A stretch of DNA of 25,333 nt from the NCBI GenBank assembly GCA_020444765.1, contig JAGRHW010000007.1:1-25333 (forward strand). Direction: 5' to 3'. The notes under the pieces are model-generated. The model worked only from the letters and a program-made list of their open reading frames with translations, was not told the origin of the DNA and made no database searches. The position numbers and the translations under genes are program-made. Of this stretch, positions 13,813 to 19,862 are shown one piece after another. The DNA comes from Gammaproteobacteria bacterium. Its GTDB lineage: Bacteria; Pseudomonadota; Gammaproteobacteria; Granulosicoccales; Granulosicoccaceae. Positions within the stretch are counted from its first letter, which is position 1. Every line of letters begins with the position of its first letter.

Positions 13813-16170
13813 ATGTTTACTCCGTTTAAAAAGCTCAAAATCGGCCACCGGTTGGCGGCGCTGGTTGCTGTTTCGATAATTGGTTTGGTGCTTGTGGGTA
13901 CTGCCGTTCTGGTCGAAACCCGTTCTGTCATGCTTGAGCAGAAGCGGCTCAAGGTCAAGAATGTCGTTGAAACAGCCTCTGGGGTTGTCGAGCATTACGC
14001 GACACTTGCCTCTGAAGGGGTGATGACTGAGCCTGAGGCCAGACAGGCTGCCACCGAGGCTGTCAAACGGATGCGGTATGACGGATCCGGTTATTTCTGG
14101 ATCAACGACATGCAGGCCCGCATGGTCATGCACCCGGTTGACTCGCAGCTCGATGGTACGGATCTGAGCGGGTTGAAGGACGTCAACGGTAAGGCCATGT
14201 TTGTCGAGTCGGTCAACACTGTCGCCAAAAGCGGCGAGGGCTTTGTCGACTCCATGTGGACCAGGCCGGGAGCTGATGTCCCTGAGCCAAAGTTGTCTTA
14301 TGTCAAAGGTTTCGAGCCCTGGCAGTGGGTCATAGGTTCAGACATTTATCTAAGCGACATGGACTCCGTTTTTTGGGCCGAATTCAAAGTCCTTGCTGTC
14401 ATAAGCCTGCTTACGGTCGCCGTGCTTGTCTTTTTGTTTTGGGCTATCACCCGCAGCATTGTCGGATCATTACAAGCGGCGATTGGTGTCGCCAAGGCGA
14501 TCGCTGACGGCAAGCTGGATAATGAGATCCGGGTTGATTCGCTGGATGAGTCCGGGCAGGTGATGCAGGCTTTGCAATTGATGCAAAACAATCTTTGCGA
14601 ACGCATCGGGCAGGATGAAAAGACTGCGGCCGAGGTCAGCCGAATCAAACAGGCGCTGGACAATGTATCGGCCAATGTGATGGTTGCCGATGACGATCAT
14701 AATATCATCTACTTGAACAAAACCGTCGAGAGTATGTTCCGCAATGCGCAGCAGGATATCCGAAAGGATCTGCCGAATTTCGACGTCGATCGGTTAAAGG
14801 GCCAGAATATCGACAGCTTTCATAAAAACCCCTCCCATCAGCGTAAGATGCTGTCACTTCTTACCGATGAACATCAGGCCGAAATTAATGTTGGCGGCCG
14901 GATCATGGGTTTTATTGCCAACCCTGTTACCAGTGAAAGCGGTGTACGCCTGGGTACCGTCGTCGAATGGAAGGACCGCACCGCGGAGCGGGCGGTGGAG
15001 GAGGAAGTGCAGACTATCGTCGAGCGTGCCCGGGCTGGTGACTTGACGCAGCGTATCTCCGTAGCTGACAAGCAGGGCTTTTTCATCACACTGAGTAACG
15101 GCATCAATGATCTGCTGGACGTTAATGAACAGATCATCAATGACATCCAGCGGGTGTTGGGTGCGATGGCCCGAGGTAATCTCAGTGAGACCATTCAGGC
15201 GGATTATCACGGTTCGTTCGAGCAACTTAAAAATGATGCCAATGCAACTGTGGCGAAACTGACCGAAGTCATCGGCAAGGTTAAAACCGGTGCTGACCAG
15301 ATCAGAATCGATGCAGGTGAAATTGCCCAGGGCAACTCGAACCTATCGCAACGTACTGATGAACAGGCCTCCAGTCTGGAGCAGACAGCCTCCAGCATGG
15401 AAGAGATGACCAGTACGGTCAAACAAAACTCCGATAACGCTGCTGAGGCCAGTGAACTGGCAACCGGTGCCAGGAACATGGCGGAGCAGGGTGGATCGGT
15501 TGTGTCGTTGACTGTGGAAGCAATGTCCGAGATCAATGACTCGAGCAGAAAAATTGCCAGCATTATCGGTGTGATCGACGAAATTGCCTTCCAGACAAAC
15601 CTGCTGGCGTTGAATGCCGCGGTTGAAGCGGCTCGCGCCGGAGATCAGGGGCGGGGCTTCGCGGTGGTTGCCAATGAGGTGCGAAACCTCGCCCAGCGTA
15701 GCGCCAACGCCGCCAAAGAGATAAAAGGCCTGATCGAAGACAGTGTCTGCAAGGTCGACAATGGTACCAAGCTGGTCGATGAGTCGGGCGAGATGCTGGA
15801 GCAGATAGTCACCTCGGTGAAAAAGGTCAGTGATATTGTGGCGGAAATTGCCGCGGCCAGTAATGAACAGTCGATCGGTATCGAACAGGTCAGTCGGGCA
15901 ATTTCGCATATGGACGAGATGACGCAGCAAAATGCAGCTCTGGTTGAGCAGGCCGCCGCCGCCAGTGAATCGATGAGCAACCTGGCGCAGGGGATGAGTG
16001 GCCTGATGGCCTTCTTCCAGCTGGATGAATCCGAATCGCTCCGGGAAGCCTTTACGGAACGGCGTTCAAGTCGACGGCCCTGGGCGGAGAAACAACCGGA
16101 TGCCGAATTGAAACCGCCGCTCCAGCCGGTAATCCAGGCGGGAGGCGGTAGTGATTGGGATACATTCTAG
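13813..16170 (+). CDS. Methyl-accepting chemotaxis protein with Cache, PAS and two HAMP regions
   Basis: 785 residues. The order is TM1 (~14-34); a periplasmic single-Cache type-2 sensor (~36-185, with YDGSGYFWINDMQARMVMHP); TM2 (~190-211); HAMP (~212-265); a PAS domain (~276-390) that often holds a heme, flavin or small ligand; a second HAMP-like segment (~400-490); and the signalling coiled coil (~500-735). The kinase-contact tip is EIAFQTNLLALNAAVEAARAG (~590-610), with likely methylation glutamines and glutamates near 518-533. The last residues, DWDTF, match the NWETF-type tether for CheR and CheB. ATG 13813 has AGGAAG eight bases upstream; upstream in-frame starts add an implausible soluble leader. 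Two stacked sensors suggest it integrates an external small molecule with an internal redox or energy signal. Confidence 0.95.
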   Translation: MFTPFKKLKIGHRLAALVAVSIIGLVLVGTAVLVETRSVMLEQKRLKVKNVVETASGVVEHYATLASEGVMTEPEARQAATEAVKRMRYDGSGYFWINDMQARMVMHPVDSQLDGTDLSGLKDVNGKAMFVESVNTVAKSGEGFVDSMWTRPGADVPEPKLSYVKGFEPWQWVIGSDIYLSDMDSVFWAEFKVLAVISLLTVAVLVFLFWAITRSIVGSLQAAIGVAKAIADGKLDNEIRVDSLDESGQVMQALQLMQNNLCERIGQDEKTAAEVSRIKQALDNVSANVMVADDDHNIIYLNKTVESMFRNAQQDIRKDLPNFDVDRLKGQNIDSFHKNPSHQRKMLSLLTDEHQAEINVGGRIMGFIANPVTSESGVRLGTVVEWKDRTAERAVEEEVQTIVERARAGDLTQRISVADKQGFFITLSNGINDLLDVNEQIINDIQRVLGAMARGNLSETIQADYHGSFEQLKNDANATVAKLTEVIGKVKTGADQIRIDAGEIAQGNSNLSQRTDEQASSLEQTASSMEEMTSTVKQNSDNAAEASELATGARNMAEQGGSVVSLTVEAMSEINDSSRKIASIIGVIDEIAFQTNLLALNAAVEAARAGDQGRGFAVVANEVRNLAQRSANAAKEIKGLIEDSVCKVDNGTKLVDESGEMLEQIVTSVKKVSDIVAEIAAASNEQSIGIEQVSRAISHMDEMTQQNAALVEQAAAASESMSNLAQGMSGLMAFFQLDESESLREAFTERRSSRRPWAEKQPDAELKPPLQPVIQAGGGSDWDTF

Positions 16171-16191
16171 CGTTTCGACGGTACTTTACGC

Positions 16192-16226
16192 ATAAAACAA
16201 AGCCCGCTTGTCGGGCTTTGTTTTAT
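16192..16226. terminator. Bidirectional terminator between chemoreceptor and yceI
   Basis: ATAAAACAAAGCCCG (16192-16206) pairs perfectly with CGGGCTTTGTTTTAT (16212-16226) around CTTGT. With A-rich left and T-rich right arms it can end transcripts from both strands. It lies 21 bases after the chemoreceptor stop and downstream of the convergent yceI. Confidence 0.9.
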
Positions 16227-16284
16227 GACTTCCTGTCGCAAAAGGTGTCAATAGCTGCAATCCGTTACTGGAATACAGGCTCGT

Positions 16285-16318
16285 GCCCGATCGCCCTCAA
16301 CAGGCGCGACGATCGGGC
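16285..16318. repeat. Nine-bp inverted repeat downstream of yceI
   Basis: GCCCGATCG (16285-16293) and CGATCGGGC (16310-16318) pair around 16 bases. There is no T-run on either side. It sits 22 bases past the yceI stop, between that gene and the bidirectional terminator, so it may protect the yceI transcript 3' end. Just beside it, on the minus strand, is another GAGCCTGT motif (16275-16282). Confidence 0.5.
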
Positions 16319-16340
16319 CAGCGATGGTTACGGCTTCGGC

Positions 16341-16916
16341 TTACTGACGAATACCCTCGACCGACAGAATTAATTCGAGCTCCGCTGATGCGGGGCCAAG
16401 ATTGTAATCCATGCCGAAGTCTGCAGGCACGAGTTTGGCTGTGCCGGAAAATCCGCGCCGAAAGCCGCCCCAGGGATCATCACCACTGCCGATATGAACG
16501 ACATCAATGCTGATAGGCTTGGTGACTCCGTGCAGTGTCAAATTGCCTTCCAGTACGCCTGTGTCACCTTCTCCGGGCTTGAATGCGGTGCTGACAAAAG
16601 TCGCTTCGGGGAATTTGTCTGTATCAAGAAAATCGCCACTTCGTAGATGCTTGTCCCGCTCGGCATGGTTGCTATCAATACTTGCAGTATTGATCGTTAC
16701 CGAGGCGCTGGCCGATTCCGGCTTGGCTTCATCATAGCTGAAGGTACCGGAAAATTCGTTGAACCTGCCGTATAACCAGCTGTAGCCAAGATGTGAAATC
16801 TTGAAATTGACAGAAGCGTGGTTGCCGGTGGTGTCGATAACATAATCGTCCGCCAGCAAGGGCGCGGTGCTTGTAAGCAGGCTTGTAATAAGAAGCGTTT
16901 GCAGGATTTTTTTCAT
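16341..16916 (-). CDS. yceI: YceI family periplasmic lipid-binding-type protein
   Basis: A 191-residue protein, the normal YceI length. Residues 1-22 are a signal peptide (MKKILQTLLITSLLTSTAPLLA) before DDYVIDTTGNHASVNFKISHLG, the typical mature start. The family continues with VTINTASIDSNHAERDKHLRSGDFLDTDKFPEATFVS and NLTLHGVTKPISIDV. YceI proteins are lipocalin-like beta barrels that bind isoprenoid lipids in characterised members; the ligand here is unknown. GAGG lies just upstream of the ATG, inside the end of the preceding gene. It starts five bases after the cytochrome b561 stop, forming the same yceJ-yceI operon as in Escherichia coli. Confidence 0.95.
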   Translation of the reverse strand: MKKILQTLLITSLLTSTAPLLADDYVIDTTGNHASVNFKISHLGYSWLYGRFNEFSGTFSYDEAKPESASASVTINTASIDSNHAERDKHLRSGDFLDTDKFPEATFVSTAFKPGEGDTGVLEGNLTLHGVTKPISIDVVHIGSGDDPWGGFRRGFSGTAKLVPADFGMDYNLGPASAELELILSVEGIRQ

Positions 16917-16920
16917 GAGA

Positions 16921-17469
16921 TTAACCTCGTAACATGCGTTTAAGTGTGTTGTCTTTGTCGATGAAATGGTGTTTCAGAGCGCCGGCTGCATGCAGCACGA
17001 CAAATCCGGCGAGCATATAGGCCAGCCATAAATGGACTAGGCCGGCAAGATCCGCCTGGTTCTCGATCGGCGTGAGAAGCGCAGGCACCTCGAACCAGCC
17101 GAAAAACTCGATGCCTTTCCCTTTGGCGGTGGAAATCAGATAACCGCTGACGCAGATCAAAGTGATCAGCCCGTACATGGCCAGGTGCGTGATCGAAGCC
17201 AGACGTATCTCCAGCGCCGAGTGGCTTGGCAGATGCACAGGTCTGGGGTTGGTGTATTTCCAGAGCAGACGCAGAATCAGCAGCGTCAGGACCAGAAGAC
17301 CAATACTTTTATGCCACCACGGCAGTGAGTGGTAGAGCGGGTCGTAATAGCTCAGGCTGGTCATATACAGGCCAAGCGGCAACAGGCCGATGATGAGCAG
17401 GGCCATTAGCCAGTGCAGCGATCTGCTGAGCAGACCATAGCTGTTTTCAGTATTGCCGAATTTCGTCAT
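16921..17469 (-). CDS. yceJ: Cytochrome b561 family protein (YceJ-like)
   Basis: A 182-residue membrane protein with four hydrophobic helices of the prokaryotic cytochrome b561 family. Histidines placed for heme binding are H19 (RSLHWLMALL), H53 (WWHKSIGLL), H146 (LVHLWLAYML) and H160 (VVLHAAGALKHH). The family moves electrons between the quinone pool and periplasmic partners; whether it serves YceI is unproven but the pairing is conserved. The ATG at 17469 fits the conserved start just before YGLLSRSLHW, but there is no clear ribosome site. It is divergent from a LysR regulator with 105 bases between, and a LysR-type box lies in that gap, so it is the likely regulatory target. Confidence 0.92.
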   Translation of the reverse strand: MTKFGNTENSYGLLSRSLHWLMALLIIGLLPLGLYMTSLSYYDPLYHSLPWWHKSIGLLVLTLLILRLLWKYTNPRPVHLPSHSALEIRLASITHLAMYGLITLICVSGYLISTAKGKGIEFFGWFEVPALLTPIENQADLAGLVHLWLAYMLAGFVVLHAAGALKHHFIDKDNTLKRMLRG

Positions 17470-17496
17470 AGGTGATGACCGGAGAATAAAAAAATA

Positions 17497-17511
17497 TTCG
17501 AATCTATCGAA
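17497..17511. promoter_or_regulatory. LysR-type regulator box TTCGA-N5-TCGAA
   Basis: TTCGAATCTATCGAA is a perfect five-base inverted repeat with a five-base centre, giving the T-N11-A pattern of LysR-family recognition sites. It lies in the 105-bp gap between yceJ and the lysR-type gene, about 40-55 bases upstream of the predicted start of the regulator transcript and just past the predicted start of the yceJ transcript. Autoregulation and control of yceJ-yceI are therefore likely. Confidence 0.65.
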
Positions 17512-17520
17512 CGTTAATTT

Positions 17521-17544
17521 ATTATATTTTTGAGAAAATATAAT
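17521..17544. promoter_or_regulatory. Mirror-symmetric divergent -10 boxes
   Basis: Two perfect ten-base arms, ATTATATTTT (17521-17530) and AAAATATAAT (17535-17544), surround TGAG. Each arm contains an exact TATAAT: 17539-17544 on the plus strand (toward lysR) and 17526-17521 on the minus strand (toward yceJ). The -35 elements are poor (around 17514-17521 for the plus strand), as is common for activator-dependent promoters. A further TTCAAATTGAA palindrome follows at 17544-17554. Confidence 0.55.
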
Positions 17545-17574
17545 TCAAATTGAAAATTATGGAGAATAAGTTCG

Positions 17575-18495
17575 ATGAATTCGAATTCAAAAATCGATCT
17601 GGACGGCTTAAGAGTCGTCAATGCGATCGTTCAGGAAGGCAGCTTTGTCAGGGCAGCGGCTTTGCTGCATCGCGTACCATCAACGATTTCCTATACGATC
17701 AACAAGCTCGAAAGCGGACTGGGTATCAAGATATTCGAGCGGGACGGACATCGCGTCCGGTTGACCGAATCCGGCGCCGAGTTGCATCGTTACGGCAGTG
17801 AATTGCTGCGTATGGCCTACGAAACCGAATCGGCAATCGGCCGTTTGTCGACCGGCTGGGAGGCCGAGCTGCGAATCGCGGTGCATGATTTTTTCCCCGA
17901 AGACAAGGTGATGGCGCTGGTCAGGGAGTTTTACGAAGTGGCGCAAAACACCCGTTTAAAAATCTTTACCGAAGTGCTGACCGGCGCCTGGGACGCCTTG
18001 TTGTCCGGCCGTGTGGATTTTGTTATCGGTATCGGCACGGATATTCCGGAAGTTGGCGGCTTCAGCACAGCACCCGCCGGGGAGGTGGAATTTGTTTTTG
18101 TGGTGGCGCGGGATCATCCGCTCGCGGCGCACCCCGGACCGTTGCCGGAAGATCAGGTTCGTCAACACCGCGCTGTCGCCATTGCCGATACCTCGCGTGA
18201 TTTGCCGAAACGATCCATAGCCCTGTTGCCGGGCCAGCCGGTGCTTACCGTATCGACGCCGGCCATGAAAATTCAGGCGCATTTGCAGGGGCTGGGTGTC
18301 GGACTGGTGCCAAGACACAGCGTGCGTAACTATCTGGCTGACGGCCGACTGGTCGAAAAAAACCTGGAGACAGGCAGATCCTGGCGCTATCCGCTGATTT
18401 ATGCCTGGAAAAACAAACACAAAGGGCGGGCGCTGGACTGGCTAAAAGCCCGGCTCACCGATCCACAGCGGCCAGTCGGCTGGTTCGACGACTGA
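17575..18495 (+). CDS. LysR-family transcriptional regulator
   Basis: A 306-residue regulator with an N-terminal winged helix-turn-helix (LDGLRVVNAIVQEGSFVRAAALLHRVPSTISYTINKLESGLGIKIFERDGHRVRLTESG, residues about 8-66) and a periplasmic-binding-like effector domain from ~95 to 290. The phrase VPSTISYTINKLE replaces the usual SQPALSRQI and is typical of the YhaJ-like branch of the family. Start ATG 17575 has GGAG about ten bases upstream. It is divergent from yceJ-yceI and shares their control region with a perfect LysR box, which points to it as their regulator. The effector is unknown. It ends 12 bases before the convergent tesA stop, with no visible terminator. Confidence 0.93.
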   Translation: MNSNSKIDLDGLRVVNAIVQEGSFVRAAALLHRVPSTISYTINKLESGLGIKIFERDGHRVRLTESGAELHRYGSELLRMAYETESAIGRLSTGWEAELRIAVHDFFPEDKVMALVREFYEVAQNTRLKIFTEVLTGAWDALLSGRVDFVIGIGTDIPEVGGFSTAPAGEVEFVFVVARDHPLAAHPGPLPEDQVRQHRAVAIADTSRDLPKRSIALLPGQPVLTVSTPAMKIQAHLQGLGVGLVPRHSVRNYLADGRLVEKNLETGRSWRYPLIYAWKNKHKGRALDWLKARLTDPQRPVGWFDD

Positions 18496-18507
18496 AGGCC
18501 CGTTCCA

Positions 18508-19119
18508 TCAAAGCAGCGCCTCCAGGTATGGCCACATGCCGTCGAGTAGCAATGGCTGCGCGGCCGCCGACGGGTGAATGCCGTCGCTTTGAAAATGCGT
18601 CCGGTCCTTGCCGATCGGTTCGAGAAAAAATGGCATCAGCGCCGCGCCGGTGTCTTTCGCAACCCGGGTGAATGCAGCACTGAACCGTTCCGTATAGGCC
18701 GGACCGTAATTACTCGGTATCTGCATGCCCAGCAGCAGAACCTTGGCGCCGGCGGCCTGGCTGAGGCGTGTCATCTCCTCAAGGTTCTGGCGCAGGTTTT
18801 TCAGTGATTGCCCGCGTAGGCCGTCATTGCCGCCAAGTTCGATGATGACGATATCCGGGTCGTGAGTCACCAGAGCCTGCGGCAGACGTTGCAGACCGCC
18901 GCTGCTGGTGTCGCCGCTGATGCTGGCATTGACGACGCGATACGACGGGTCCCGGTCGCTCAGGCGTGCCTGTAGCAGGGTCACCCAGCCTTGTTCCTGA
19001 GATAATCCGTAGGCTGCGCTGATACTGTCGCCGAGTACCAGTACGGTAATGTTTTGCGCGACAGCCAAAGGTGCACATGTGGTTATAATGCCCAGCAAAA
19101 ATATTCGTAGCATTGTCAT
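18508..19119 (-). CDS. tesA: TesA-like GDSL arylesterase / lysophospholipase L1
   Basis: A 203-residue exported SGNH hydrolase. Residues 1-21 are a signal peptide ending AVA before QNITVLVLGDS. The four SGNH blocks are present: serine 32 in GDSISAAYG, glycine 69 in SISGDTS, asparagine 98 in LGGNDGL, and aspartate 179 with histidine 182 in SDGIHP. Characterised TesA (acyl-CoA thioesterase I, protease I, lysophospholipase L1) cleaves acyl thioesters and esters in the periplasm. Length and divergent ybbA-ybbP neighbours match the Escherichia coli tesA locus. Starting at ATG 19119 or two codons later (19113) changes little; only 32 bases separate it from ybbA. Confidence 0.94.
   Translation of the reverse strand: MTMLRIFLLGIITTCAPLAVAQNITVLVLGDSISAAYGLSQEQGWVTLLQARLSDRDPSYRVVNASISGDTSSGGLQRLPQALVTHDPDIVIIELGGNDGLRGQSLKNLRQNLEEMTRLSQAAGAKVLLLGMQIPSNYGPAYTERFSAAFTRVAKDTGAALMPFFLEPIGKDRTHFQSDGIHPSAAAQPLLLDGMWPYLEALL
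19084..19089 (+). promoter_or_regulatory. Candidate -10 box for ybbA inside the tesA coding start
   Basis: An exact TATAAT reads toward ybbA from within the signal-peptide codons of tesA. No good -35 box lies 16-18 bases upstream. A transcript would begin near 19096 with a ~55-base leader to the GTG start of ybbA. Confidence 0.35.
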
Positions 19120-19148
19120 TGCGGTCTGTTCCCAAAGAGCCTGTCCCT

Positions 19149-19176
19149 ATTGTGAATCCTGAACAGCAAACATCAA
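19149..19176 (-). promoter_or_regulatory. Candidate tesA promoter overlapping the ybbA start
   Basis: On the minus strand TTGATG (19176-19171) and CACAAT (19154-19149) are 16 bases apart, about 30 bases before the tesA ATG. The -10 box covers the GTG start codon of ybbA, so the two promoters would interfere with each other. Confidence 0.35.
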
Positions 19177-19862
19177 GTCAGCAGCCTAACCCCGCTGTTG
19201 TTCTCGAAGCACGCGATCTGCAGAAAAAAGTCCGCGGCCCTGACGGGGAGATGAGTATTCTCGACGGCATCAGTCTGGCAGTAAAGCGCGGAGAGGCGCT
19301 GGCGATCGTCGGCCCTTCCGGCTCCGGAAAGTCAACTCTGCTCGGTTTACTGGCCGGACTTGACGAGGCGAGCGGTGGCGAAGTCATACTGCTCGGGCAG
19401 GATCTGCGCGAGCTGGATGAAGATGCCAGAGCCTGGTTGCGCGCCGGTCGCGTGGGTTTTGTTTTCCAGTCCTTTCAATTATTACAGGGCTTTACCGCGC
19501 TGGAAAATGTCATGCTCGCCATGGAGCTGGGCGGCGGCGATAACTCGACGGAATCGGCCGTGGCGATGCTGGACAAGCTCGGCCTCGGCCAGCGTCTGCA
19601 GCATTATCCGGAGCAACTGTCCGGCGGCGAACAACAGCGGGTCGCGCTTGCCAGAGCTTTTGTGGTCAAGCCGGCGCTCTTGTTCGCCGACGAACCGACC
19701 GGCAATCTGGACGCGGATAACGGGCATAAGATCATCGATCTGATGTTCGATCTGCGCGCTGAGCAGGGTGCTTCGCTGGTGCTGGTCACGCACGATCTGG
19801 CGCTGGCCGAGCGTTGCGACCGGACTCTGATCATTCGTGACGGCCGCGTGAGTCAGCAATAA
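19152..19862 (+). CDS. ybbA: YbbA-like ABC transporter ATPase
   Basis: A 236-residue single-domain ATPase of the LolD/MacB group. Walker A is GPSGSGKST (residues 54-62), the Q-loop segment is VGFVFQSFQLL, the signature is LSGGEQQRVALARAF, Walker B is LLFADEPTGNLD and the switch histidine is in LVTHDL. It closely follows the YbbA pattern (SILDGISLAVKRGE). I chose GTG 19152, giving a leader near the family length; a TTG at 19113 would start within tesA, and the ATG at 19251 would cut the first strand. No ribosome site is evident. It is divergent from tesA and overlaps ybbP by one base (TAATG), the same gene set as Escherichia coli tesA/ybbAP. It should drive a mechanotransmission-type lipid or lipoprotein-related exporter. 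Confidence 0.93.
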   Translation: MNPEQQTSSQQPNPAVVLEARDLQKKVRGPDGEMSILDGISLAVKRGEALAIVGPSGSGKSTLLGLLAGLDEASGGEVILLGQDLRELDEDARAWLRAGRVGFVFQSFQLLQGFTALENVMLAMELGGGDNSTESAVAMLDKLGLGQRLQHYPEQLSGGEQQRVALARAFVVKPALLFADEPTGNLDADNGHKIIDLMFDLRAEQGASLVLVTHDLALAERCDRTLIIRDGRVSQQ

